The translations under genes were made by a program, and so were the position numbers. A stretch of 64,000 nucleotides of DNA from Puffinus mauretanicus (lineage: Eukaryota; Chordata; Aves; Procellariiformes; Procellariidae): NCBI GenBank assembly GCA_023333565.1, contig JAJKFH010000948.1:4972001-5036000 (forward strand), written 5' to 3'. The notes beneath the pieces are model-generated. The model saw nothing but the letters and a program-made list of their open reading frames with translations, was not told the origin of the DNA and searched no databases. Shown one piece after another: positions 36,990 to 47,444 of the stretch. How positions within the stretch are numbered: position 1 is the first letter of the stretch; each line of letters opens with the position of its first letter.

Positions 36990-38783
36990 AAATCCTATGA
37001 CACCTTTTCCCTCTGAAATTCAGATCTCCTTTCCTAGGACTTATACTGGAGAGTGACCTTTCTTTGTCTGAATATGAAGACATTACTGAATGCTTTGAAC
37101 ATACCCTAGTGGGTTTTCTATTTGGTTCGAATTCTGTCGGTTCTGTCCAGATTTTTTTCCAGTGTGAAAACTGTAGGAATGCAAGTCGAATGGGAGCTAT
37201 TGAGCAATATACTGACTACAATGTCCGCTCTACTCCTTTACCCAATCCTTCTGAAGCTAGGCAGTGACTTGTTCCCTTTCAGTTTTTCTTTCAGAGTCAT
37301 TATTCTAATGATGGTGAATCTGGACATTATTCAGACACTGAAAATTACATGATTTTATAGTGAGGAATATTTTTAAATATAGGAAAGAAGAAAGATAAAT
37401 CCTGGAAGACTCTCACCTTCAACAAATGCTATTTCAGGTAAGGAAGATGTTAGATGAACCAACCATAGCATGGTCCCAGGACAGCTTACTTCAGAAGGTG
37501 TTACAGCTGGGTGGAAAGGAGAATTTCTGTCCTCTGGGAAACTTTACTATTTGATGTTTGTTTTCCAACTAGCATATTTCTCTTCATTGGCAACCAAAGA
37601 CAAGACCATCCTTTGAATATATTTGTGAATGATGGGGCATGGTGATGAGAGCAGGAGATTACTTAATGATCCTGTGGAAAAGAAGTATTTGGAGCATCAT
37701 GGTGCACTGATCGTAAATGCTCTGCTTTCCCGGGGCTACAACTCTTAGGGCAGTAACCAAGCACTGCTTAATTTGCACAGAGTGCATAGCTCTCTTTGTC
37801 CAGGTGGCAAGAGAGAAAGGCACAAAACGTGATGCTCCTGTAGCAATTAGTAGTGGCCTCTAAGAAGCAAGGGAGGTCCAAGATTGCTTCTACACCCAAC
37901 AGCTGCAGTAAAAATAGGAACCCTAATCCTTTATTGTGCTCTGCCCCATATTGCTTCTATTTTACCTTGTATGTCAGATTTAATGCTCCCTTCCCTAAAC
38001 CGTTTGGGAACACCAAATGTTCAGCCTTTGCTCTGGGATCCCAGCCCATGTAAATAACACAGAGCTTATTCAAGGGCTTCTCTACATCTCTAATGTTACT
38101 TTCCACGCACAGCAGTATCAGAATTGGCACTGAGGACAGAAAAAGAAAATCTTACAGCATTGAAAGTTGATAAGTGTCTATATAATAAGTATCAAAGACC
38201 CAGGCTAATTATTATTAGATGTGTGTATGATTAGATAGTTTGTGTAAATTTAATTTTGTATGATGTGTATGAAGATAATTGATTGGGTATACAAATTCTC
38301 AGATCACACGGCACTGAGGGACCAATTCTAATCTCAAATGAATAATTTACAGTGTGACAAATCTTGAATATCTTGTTGCTGTCATTACAAAAGCCAGTTG
38401 CAAGAGGATTGTTCACTCATCATCTGAGATTCACTGTTCTTTCTTTGTTTGAAAAATGTGTTCAGGAGTTACTTCTATGGACACAGTGCACTCATCTAAC
38501 TTTCCTTCTCTCCCTCTGCATCTGTTTCTTTTCAAAGACAACATTGAAAGAACTCAAAACTTTTTCAGTTCATGTAAGTTTGACATTATTTTGTTTCCAC
38601 CTGAGTCACAAAATGATTCATCATGGAAATCAAAAGCAAAGAGGAAACTTGTTGTGGTTTAACCTGGCAGGCAGCCAACCACCACACAGCCGCTCACTCA
38701 CTCCCCACTCCCCCATAGCGGGATGGAGGAGAGAATTGGAGAGAAAAAAAAAAAGTAAAATTCATGGATTGAGATAAAGGTAG

Positions 38784-38789
38784 TTTAAT
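38784..38789 (-). promoter_or_regulatory. LTR polyadenylation signal
   Basis: ATTAAA on the minus strand in CTATTAAACTACCTTTATC, matching the same block at 5630 in the plus-strand LTR. Confidence 0.5.
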
Positions 38790-38809
38790 AGAACAGAAAA
38801 GGAAGGGAA

Positions 38810-38833
38810 AATAATAATAATAATAATAATAAT

Positions 38834-38893
<60 letters not shown>

Positions 38894-38900
38894 AATGATA
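38810..38900. repeat. (AAT)8 (AAC)19 trinucleotide microsatellite in LTR
   Basis: Eight AAT units (38810-38833) are followed by nineteen AAC units (38834-38890) and a few AAT/GAT units. It occupies the position within the LTR that holds TAT/TATATT repeats in the copy at 5108. It is the longest perfect microsatellite in the window and should be length-variable. Confidence 0.97.
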
Positions 38901-38994
38901 GAATATACAAAATGAGTGATGCACAAAGCAATTGCTCTCTACCCGCTGAGCGATGCCCAAACAGGGATTGCTACTCCCCGGACCACACCTCTTA

Positions 38995-39002
38995 TTTATA
39001 TA
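38995..39002 (-). promoter_or_regulatory. LTR TATA box
   Basis: TATATAAA on the minus strand directly after GATGTCATGCTCAG. It matches the TATA of the LTR at 5108. Confidence 0.55.
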
Positions 39003-39233
39003 CTGAGCATGACATCATATGGTATGGAATACCCCATTGGCCAGTTGGGTCAGCTGTCCTGGCTGTGGTCCCTCACAGCTTCTTGTGCACCTGGCAGAGC
39101 CTGGGAAGCTGAAGTCCTTGACTAGTAGACTACTTAGCAACAACTAAAAACATCAGTGTGTTATCAACATTCTTCTCATCCAAAACACAGCACTAGGAAG
39201 AAATTTAACTCTATCCCAGCCAAAACCAGGACA

Positions 39234-41149
39234 AAACTTTAGAGCACTTTAAAAGGTGTAGTGTACTTAGATAGCAGTGCTGCAGAGACAATACTAGAAC
39301 AGAGGAATCCTGGATTGCAGATAGTATCATAGCCATGATGTACGGACCTATGTTCATTTCTCAGAGACAGGGGAGGAAGAGAAGGGGTACATACAGTAAT
39401 ACTCAGGAGAAATGCAAGAGCAGAAAGAACCATGGGCTAGAAAGATGAAACCTTCATTAAAATTAATGTACTAACAGAGCATGATTCAGCAGAACTGAGA
39501 TGGAGAAAATATAGATTCCCTAACGTAAGATAACAACTGTTCCACCTGCTAGCCCTACCTTTTGATATACCTCCTGCCACTTTAGATGTCAACCAGTTTG
39601 ACAGGTTGATGAAAATGACAGAGGAGAGAGACAAATGACATATGACTTGACAAGTCAGCATGCCACTGTGAAAACCATAACAGACAGGATGGACAAGTAG
39701 AAAAAGAAAGGGTAAACCCAATACAAACAGAGTTAAAAAATAATAAATTCCATTGTCCAACAAATTACACAAAATTGTGTAACTCAAACATTGTGAGTTT
39801 GGTGAAAAAAAAAATTTAAAATCAAGAATTATTATCAAGTTTCTGGTGTTTTTTGTTTTTTTTTTTTGTTTGTTTTTTTTTTTTTCCAAATCACTAGCTC
39901 ATGTTCTGGAGTTGCTCTCAAAAAAATATAAAAGAGAGAAATTTACTTTTAAAAATTTAAAACTGAGATTCAGGCAATCTGTTTATTCCAGACGATAGGA
40001 GTTTATGAAAAGCACCAAGTGCTGAAAAATGCATGAAAAAAAGATTTGGCAGAAGGAATGAGCAAAAGTCCAGTAAAAGAAGATGGAGATGCAAGAAAAG
40101 TTTTGTATCATTGATGCTAATGAATCCCAGCTTTGCCATTCTGGAGCTGGGTTGCTCATTGGTTGGGGTGGGGTGTTTTGGGGGGTGAAAGTTAACATAG
40201 GAGTCACAGGTAAAGACAAATTTTGAATTTTTTTTTTCCTGTATTGAAGAGTGTTTCGAATGGAACATTTAAAAGATATAAAGGGCATTGTAAAATTCTG
40301 TCAGTAATTGAAAGCAGACAAGAGTTTTATATAGGGCTTACAGAGCTAAAAATTTTGTAGCATAGCATGCTACTGAAAGGACATGGAAATTTAGCCATAG
40401 CTAAGGAGCAAGAATGAGTGCCGTGCTAGGTCAACTGATAGTAGCAGAAAGAGCTCCTCCCTTAAGCGTTCATCAGAACTTTGTTTTTCAGACTTTCAAG
40501 AGCTGTTCATCTTTAATTTGTTGTTCTGTCATTCCTTCTTCTGGCTTTGCAGCTTCCTTTGTAATATGAGCTAAGTTATTTACTGCCTAAAAATAAAATA
40601 AAATAAAATTACCAAGCTGTGATTTTATGTGCAACAGAAATGAAATCTGCAAATCAATGACAGGTGTATATTCACCAGGAATACCCAAAGGAATGTATTT
40701 TACTTCCTACTTCTTATGTTACTTTCTGATCACTGGAGACAAATTGAATACTGAATTAATTTTGATCAAACAAAACATTTCATCTTTGACCTCCACACAA
40801 GTAAAAAAAATACTGTACAAAGTAGACTGGCACCAGAGAATAAGGATCTAGCTGAGAGGTAAAGGACAAGTTTATTTTATTTTCCTAACTTTCACAATAT
40901 GACACAAAAGTGCAAACAGCAAATGTCTTCATGGAGAGCTCACTAGAGTCCTTGGCGAGTCTTCAGTGAATCCTTTTGCATTCTTCTCCCCCAGAAAGTA
41001 GCAGCAGATGTGTTCACCCCATGATGCTACATAATTGCTCTGAAAGATACTATGAACAGAAAGTCTCCATAGAAAATGTATTGTTGATGGCCCACAACAA
41101 CACAACAGAAAAAGTAGCGTGCCTAGGGATAAAGAATAAAATTCATGAA
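39234..41149. other. Unique non-coding DNA with T-rich tract
   Basis: No gene recognised. A 150-codon minus-strand frame (39437-39889) starts in the A/T-rich tract at 39841-39887 and has a Lys/Asn-rich start for that reason. Two overlapping minus frames at 39957-40288 have no motif. Confidence 0.5.
39841..39887. repeat. T-rich low-complexity tract
   Basis: Long T runs broken by single G residues. On the minus strand it reads as an A-rich tract, but no LINE or SINE body is recognisable beside it. Confidence 0.8.
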
Positions 41150-41421
41150 GACACCTAAGTGATTTAGAAGCCCAAGTTCCATTTCCAAAAGTGAAGTATG
41201 TTTGTAAGCCCAAATCCTCAGAAGAACATAGGACTTAGTATAGGATGCAGTAAACTCAGTGGTGCCACAGCTAGACTGCTACCAGTACCTGAGCTAGTCA
41301 ATTTAAAGTTGGCTCACGTCTCTGTGGTTGCAAGACTACCCTGAGGGTTATTGACTCAAACGCCTAATTCATTTCTGAAAATGGGACTTAGGACTCTTAG
41401 CTGGCTTAGACCCTTTGGAAA
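41150..41421. repeat. Possible ancient inverted-repeat (MITE-like) element
   Basis: The left arm (41150-41217) contains CACCTAAGTGATTTAGAAGC, CCAAGTTCCATTTCCAAAAG and TG. The right arm (41361-41421) contains CTGAAAATGGGACTTAGGAC and TCTTAGCTGGCTTAGA. The reverse complement of the right arm lines up with the left arm through a T(A/C)CCATTT(T/C)C(A) block and the CCTAAG words. These words match an old sauropsid repeat with ACTTAGG and TTTTGAAAATGGGA motifs. The inverted arrangement around a spacer of about 145 bp suggests one decayed element with inverted ends, or two nearby copies in opposite directions. Confidence 0.4.
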
Positions 41422-41650
41422 CATATAGGATATGACTCAGCCTTGCAAGGCCCAAAGTGCCTTTAACTACCATTGCCATCACAGGGAACTGGAAGCATCA
41501 GAAGAAAACAAGCAAAACACAAGTGTGAGAGTTAACAGAATGAAGAGAAAGAACTTGCTTTTTTTTTTTTTCTTTTTTTATGTAGCAACTACTGCAGAGT
41601 GTTTAATTTTTAATAAAAAATAAGATTGATTTCATCATATATTTATCTAT

Positions 41651-41715
41651 GGTTGGACTCGATGATCTTAAAGGTCTTTTCCAACCTAAATGTTTCTATG
41701 ATTCTATGATTCTAT
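41651..41715 (+). mobile_element. CR1 LINE 3' tail only (65 bp)
   Basis: GGTTGGACTCGATGATCTTA, then AAGGTCTTTTCCAACCTAAA, then TTCTATG and two ATTCTATG units. It is almost identical to the ends of the copies at 47049 and 62395. Extreme 5' truncation leaves just the 3' hairpin and octamers. Confidence 0.93.
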
Positions 41716-44456
41716 CTATAAGTATAGTGATTATACATGGTGTTTATATATGTCTATGTCTACATGCTTTAACGATACTGCTAAGCATGACATGACGTAT
41801 CAAACCAAGTGGTAAACCAGGCATAAATCTAATGCACCTGTGCCAGGAACTATGCATATAATGATTAATGGACTGAATAAATACCACACATACAGTAATC
41901 TCCCTTCAGAATATTCCAAGTTACCCTAGATAATTAATTGTTTCTTCATCATCTTTTGCTGCATATTTTGATTACCTAAAAGAAAGTCTCAAAATATGAC
42001 TACACTCTCAACAGGTATCTATTCTTATACAGTAACCATGTATTGCTCAGCCTTGTCTTGTAGACTCACCAAAGAGATCAGATCAGAGGAATACAGTTGT
42101 TGATACAGCAGCAAACTTATGAGTAAAAAGAAAAACCAGAGAGTATGTTATTGTTGTCATGCTCTGAATATGTAGGATTTTTCCTAGCAAGAACACCTAT
42201 AGTTTGCTCCATTATTAACCCGTAGCAACCATATGTAGAATCATGTTAAGAATTTTTCCTTTTAATTTATGGTGCATAGATATCCTGAAGTAACCGCACC
42301 TAATCTATTGAAAGCATCACTTCAGCTTGATGATAAGAGTTTTCTATGATGGAAAGGCAAAGAACCTTGCAAGAAAGTCAGCTGTATTGTCTTGAAATTT
42401 ATTACCAAGCTTTAGCAAAACACAAGACAAGTTCTGAGTGATATTCGGACCTATTTTTCTAATCTGTTGTTTTACCACCTGCCCAACATATTTTTATTCT
42501 CAGCTGCTCCATCATACATACTCTCCATCTGAAGTTCTTTCATAATGATAAATGTAAAATATTTTTGTTTTACTACTTGGGTACTTGTAGAGTAATTCTT
42601 CCCTGGAAATTGAAATAACTTTTAGATCCCTAAAGCTGCATTGGCTTTATGCATGAGGAACATAATCATATATTATTTGGAATGGTGACTTACTCCATCA
42701 TATTCTGCAGTAATGACTTTTGTTTTCCTTTTACTGAAGTAGACACGTATCTTTTGTTTCTTGTACTTCAGTTTGATATCATTGAGGCTAAAAATGTATT
42801 TGACCAGGCTCATTTAAGGTGAGGACTCCCTTCAGTATTCACGTTATTACTTTTGTCACTTTCTTCTTTCTAATCTGTCTTGCAAGGATCTCATATATTA
42901 ATTTTTCTTTCAGTTAAAATGGCATAGGTCTGATAGTGCTCTCATTACCCAAACTGTTATTTCTCCCTCTGGCCTCACAAACTGTGTTAAATTATGTTTC
43001 TTTGGGGGAGTCCATCAATGACATTCTGAGTAATGCTTTAAACGATGGCTCTCAAATTGGATTTAATTTACATTTAATAAGACATGTATTGTATGGCAAA
43101 TTAATTATAACTGACTGTTGAATGTGGTTTATGAAAATTAATACTTAAGGAATGAATAGTATGTTTATAATATATAAGGTTACAGAACATCAATTATATT
43201 TCTTTCCAGTAATGAAGTGGTATTTGTTTGACATAAGTTAATTATTTACTCAGGTTTAAAAGAATAATTATCTGAGCTCTGTAAACATGCTCTATTAATT
43301 AAAAAAATAGATAGAAGGCTTCACAAAATATCAAAGGGATTTTTTTTTTTTTTTAACTAACTCTTTCTTTTCTGAATGTTTTTCTACTGGTAATTTTGAA
43401 TTTCATCACTTCTGCAAGTGACTCCAAATTAAGTAATGTCAAAATATCTTTGTAGCTATAAATTTGCACTCAATCTTCTTTAAACAAGGGATAAATTAGG
43501 TATCATATTTTCAAGGTACAGTTCTTTGCAGAGTGTAGGGTTTTTTTGGTATCTTTGGGCTACAATAAATCTGAAAGAAACTAATGGATAAGAAGAAGTT
43601 TCATTCTCGTATGAATTTTTTAAGGTATGCACTTCAGAGAAAATTTGCACTTCAGATTGCAAAGTTTTGGTTGCTTAGCCAAGTCAATTCAAATAATGTA
43701 CTAGAAATACATCATATTGTTTTGGTAATTTTGTTTGTGGGTGGTTTTTTTTACTAGTCTTGCATTACAGTTCAATTTTTCATAAACTTAACATTTTCCA
43801 ACTGACCTTTATATCATCCCACTTTTACTATACAAGTCTTATAAAAATCTATTAAAATATTTCACATAGATATTTAATGAGCTTTTCAAGAAGCGTTAAC
43901 TACCAGCAGTACAATGGACCTGATTCTTCATCATCTTGCTCCTTCTGCAGTCATTGGCCTTTGTGCAAAGTATGGTAAGTGAACTGTAAAACATGACAAA
44001 GTACTTTTGTAAGTCTTTACCCTATTGCTCATAGGTTTAAGTGAGTACTTGAGGAGGAAGTAAAAGCAACCCTATTCACTACAGAATATAGCTGGTTTCT
44101 TCTAGTCCCCAGTTCTGGTCACAAGGTTGATCACATGGACTGGAGTGTCATTTCCATTCCTGTAGTTCTGACAGGAAGAAGATTTCCCACATTTAATGCT
44201 GTGTATATTCTTGAACTGATACATGTGTATGGTATCAAATTGACCTTTCTGTTATTTTGCAGTTTTGACTGGATAGTCAGTCCATTTTCTCTTCTATATG
44301 CTACTATAATAAGGCTATAAACAATGCAGGAGTCAAGTGACCACCCAATCAAAGTATAAAATATTGAAAAGGTCAAAAGAGTGCAGCTCACTGCTAAGAT
44401 TCATTGAATATAAATTAGGCATTAAACTCCTGATACCTCGTTCCCTTGACTGAGTA

Positions 44457-44553
44457 GTAATGAGAATGGAAAATGGCAGAAAATTAATCCCTTCTCATTA
44501 AAAGCTTGTAATGAGAATGTGGAACTTGGTAGAAATGTAACCTGTTCTCATTA
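44457..44553. repeat. Tandemly duplicated palindromic unit (TAATGAGAA / TTCTCATTA)
   Basis: Unit 1 has TAATGAGAA at 44458-44466 and TTCTCATTA at 44492-44500. Unit 2 has the same arms at 44509-44517 and 44545-44553. Each unit is a 9-bp perfect inverted repeat around a 25- or 27-nt spacer. The spacers are related (both contain GGNAGAAA-like and TAA(T/C)C words), so this is a tandem duplication with a period of 51-53 bp. It holds four TAAT/ATTA homeodomain core words in fixed palindromic geometry. Confidence 0.85.
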
Positions 44554-46156
44554 CAGTCTTCAGGAAAGGGTCTTCATGGTCTTCTTCAGATGTCATAGCA
44601 GTGAACTTTTGCTCCCTAATAAAATAGTACAGGGAATGTGGTTACATTACATACAACTCTGCACGGTAAAATCGTCCTAAAGTGACATAACCTTTTTCAT
44701 TCATTGACACTGGAATTTCTGCTGTATCTATACTTCATGTTAATGTGAACACACATCTGTGTCAGCTGTGTTTTCAGTGCTGCCTAAACCAGGTATATGC
44801 CCACACCCCATTGAATCTCAGTGTAATTTGCAGATTAAGTTTCCCTAGAGTCTTTTGCAAAGGCTAGCTAGAGTCAAGAGTGACATAAAATGAATATCCC
44901 GATGATAATTATCCAAATAAAAATGTGTACACATAGGTTAATGAGTGCAGATTATCAGTGGGATAAATACCAGGAATGTGCTTAAACACCTACCCACACA
45001 CACACAAATTTCTCACAGAAAAGACCCCACAGGTTTCTATTCTCCACATTAAATTCTGCTGTGCCCACAACATATTATTTATCACAGTGAATTTTACATG
45101 CTCCTTGACTTTGAAGTGTATCTAGACTTTTCTTTAACAGTATTTAGATTGTGAAAGCAGGAAAAGTAAAAAACAAACAAAATACTGCAACTAAACAAAT
45201 CTGTATTTTGTTTTCCATGAAAAAGTAGGTATAAAATAATATATTTTGAGGAGGTCTATAAATTAATGTTCATTTTGGTTCTCAGTAACTGAATACAGCA
45301 ATCAAGAAAATAACCAACAAGTACATTTATTTTTGATACTGAAAATACACGGCAGAGCTGTTTGGTGATGAAATCTGAGGAGAAAAAAAAATATCACATA
45401 GTGTTCAATTAGGTTACTGGAATTATTTTTTTCCTACTCCATGGCAGTGCTGGGATACATTTGTCCCTATAAGAAGAGTGACCCCTGCACACTGGCTCTG
45501 CGTAGCGGTGCATCCTGGCAGGTGGTCCTGGGCTGCAGATGACCAGTGGGGCTTTGTTCACATCTCCTGCCCCAGGACCCACACAGCAAGTGCAGTTATT
45601 TAGTCAGTGAAGCAGCTCTACCAGGCATTTTATGTTGCCGCATTGGGAATGAAACCACAGTGCTCCTCTGGGATCTGGTAAATCTTTGATGCTATGAGAA
45701 GGGGTTGTTATGAAGTGTGGAGGGTATTAATGAACTAGAGAGAGAAGGACTTCTGTAGGAGAAGAAATTCCCAGCCCACTCCTCTGCATACACACACTCG
45801 CACATTCACACATATTTTTCCAGGGCTATAAAAACTCACATGCCAACCAGAGACAGCCAAACTGAAGGTCTTTCCATGTAAGCTCCAGCCCACTTTGTGC
45901 AGCGGGAAGTGATAGTGCTCAACGCTATGGCTGCTCCAAATACCCTTGACAGCTGCAGGATGCAGAACTACCCACAGGCAACCCAGGAAAAGCATCTGTA
46001 ACTTAGAACAGCAACCTGGCCTGTCTAAATTATGCTGGCAGCAGTTCTGGCTCTTGAAACACTCTACAACTGGGAAAGTAGAAAAGGGCTAATCTCACCT
46101 CTTTCTCCTGATCTGGCTGCACCAATGTGTGAAATGACTCCCACTATCAACCTAAG

Positions 46157-46191
46157 TGTATTTTCTTGACTTTGTGGGTCAAGAAAATACA
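46157..46191. repeat. 14-bp perfect hairpin
   Basis: TGTATTTTCTTGAC at 46157-46170 and GTCAAGAAAATACA at 46178-46191 are exact reverse complements around the 7-nt loop TTTGTGG. No transposon body is attached, and it is shorter than a usual microRNA precursor. Confidence 0.9.
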
Positions 46192-46192
46192 T

Positions 46193-46290
46193 ATGCACGC
46201 ATAGACACACACATTCTTATATATCTTTCCCAGCACTTCGCTCCCTCTCTCTCTCTGTACGGGTAGATGGATGGATAGATTAGATAGATG
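46193..46290. repeat. Compound low-complexity region (CA, CT, GATG/GATA)
   Basis: Short CA units, a CT run at 46241-46257 and GATG/GATA units at 46264-46290 follow the hairpin directly. Confidence 0.7.
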
Positions 46291-47048
46291 CTTTTTTTTT
46301 CTCTGAAAATGGTCAGGAAAATGGCCATTTTTGATTTGACATTTCTCGCAAAACTATTGTTAACTTCTACAAGCAACCTGCTCTTCCTAATATTTTTCCT
46401 ACTATTATTTTATCAAAATTTTATGGCAATTTCTTTAGCAAAACATTTTAAGATATGCCAGTTAGTTTCATGTCAGTATCTGTGAAAAAAATAACTTTGA
46501 CATTTAAGGAAGTGTTGCCTAGGAAGAAAGAATTGTACTGCAGATCCAAAAGGGACCTAGTATACTGCAGATTTCCCTTCCCACCAAGGGACTCTGGAAG
46601 GAATACTTTCTCAGTGAAGCCAGATTCAGTCCAGTGTCCTGTGCAGCCTACAGGCACTCACAACTTTGGGCAGATCAATGCCACTAGCAACAATCAACCT
46701 GGCAGAACCAGCAAATATACCAACACCTAAACCCAACACCATAGATACTTTAGTGTCCATAAACTTCCTGAGACTTTTCCAAAAAGATCTCCTTATTTGT
46801 AGCTTATTTCCATGTCCATACAAAAGACTCGCTAGCACAAAGATATGTGTTCTTTAGCTATCTATCAATTTCTCATCCCACAAAAACTATGTCCTTTCAC
46901 AAGTTTTGTGAAATGTCTATGGGACACATTCCCAAATACGTGATTTCATTTTCTTTTTTCCTTTGATTTTCCTGAGTATTAAACTGCAGATTTCACAGCA
47001 TCCTCTGTCATGGGCCCATGTCATTTTGCAGCTTCTCCTCATAAGCTT

Positions 47049-47444
47049 CTCTTATGAGGAATGGCTGAGGGAACTGGGACTGTTTAGTCTGGAGAAGAAG
47101 AGGCTGAGGGGAGACCTCATTGCGCTCTACAACTACCTGAAAGGAGGTTGTAGTGAGGTGGGTGTTGGTCTCTTCTCCCAAGTAACTAGCGATAGGACGA
47201 GAGGAAATGGCCTCAAGTTGTGCCAAGGGAGGTTTAGGCTGGACATTAGGAGAAATTTCTTTACTGAAAGAGTGGTCAGGCCTTGGAAGTGGTTGCGTCA
47301 CCATCCCTGGAAGTATTTAAAAGACATGTAGATGAGGCGCTTAGGTTCATGGTGTAGTGGGTATGGTGGTGTTGAGTTGACGGTTGGACTCGATGATCTT
47401 AGAGGTCTTTTCCAGCCTTAATGATTCTATGATTCTATGATTCT
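47049..47444 (+). mobile_element. CR1 LINE 3' end, 5'-truncated
   Basis: The left part encodes the CR1 ORF2 C-terminus: [29 protein letters not shown], then [11 protein letters not shown] and [13 protein letters not shown]. After this the frame is broken: the copy lacks 16 bp present in the CR1 at 62395 between CCTTGGA and AGTGGT. The 3' end has GGTTGGACTCGATGATCTTA, GAGGTCTTTTCCAGCC and three octamer units. It is the same subfamily as the copies at 41651 and 62395. The plus-strand frame of 122 codons through it is the ORF2 remnant. It is a dead, non-autonomous fragment. Confidence 0.95.

Larger units (their letters stand above)
32267..38649. other. Unique non-coding block
   Basis: No gene recognised in about 6.4 kb. 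It holds a (CCAGAT)n microsatellite at 36222-36245 and a 10-bp hairpin at 36961-36989. A TGAGTCA (AP-1) word near 34957 lies close to CAGCTG-type words. ORFs are all under 140 codons without motifs. Confidence 0.5.
38650..39233 (-). mobile_element. Solo LTR, avian ERVL-like, with perfect target duplication
   Basis: Read on the minus strand, the element starts TGTCCTGGTTTTGGCTGGGA and ends GGTTAAACCACAACA, intact LTR termini (TG...CA). The flanks are AAACT (38645-38649) and AAACT (39234-39238), a perfect 5-bp target duplication. Inside on the minus strand are TATATAAA (38995-39002), a GTT/ATT microsatellite (38810-38900) and ATTAAA (38784-38789). No gag, pol or env is present, so this is a solo LTR. 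It belongs to the same family as 5108-5762 but keeps its ends and duplication better, suggesting a younger insertion. A Cys/Tyr-rich frame at 38694-38960 comes from the microsatellite and is not a gene. Confidence 0.93.
41716..47048. other. Unique non-coding block with two palindromic features
   Basis: No gene recognised. It contains the duplicated palindromic unit at 44457-44553, a moderately GC-rich stretch around 45440-45680, the 14-bp hairpin at 46157-46191 and compound microsatellites at 46193-46290. Minus frames at 46448-46838 have an apolar Gly/Ala/Val-rich segment (GLGVGIFAGSARLIVASG), but no family is recognised and the surrounding frame is broken. Confidence 0.5.

Noticed and set aside
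38694..38960. Minus-strand ORF with a long Cys run
   Set aside because: Translation of the (GTT)n strand of the LTR microsatellite.
5108..39233. A full provirus bounded by the LTRs at 5108 and 38650
   Set aside because: The LTRs are in opposite orientation, each has its own flanking duplication, and no retroviral gene lies next to either.
39437..39889. Minus-strand ORF of 150 codons
   Set aside because: Starts in a poly-A-like tract that gives repeated Lys/Asn, and shows no recognisable domain.
46157..46191. MicroRNA precursor at the 14-bp hairpin
   Set aside because: The perfect stem is too short and outward pairing breaks down after one further wobble pair.
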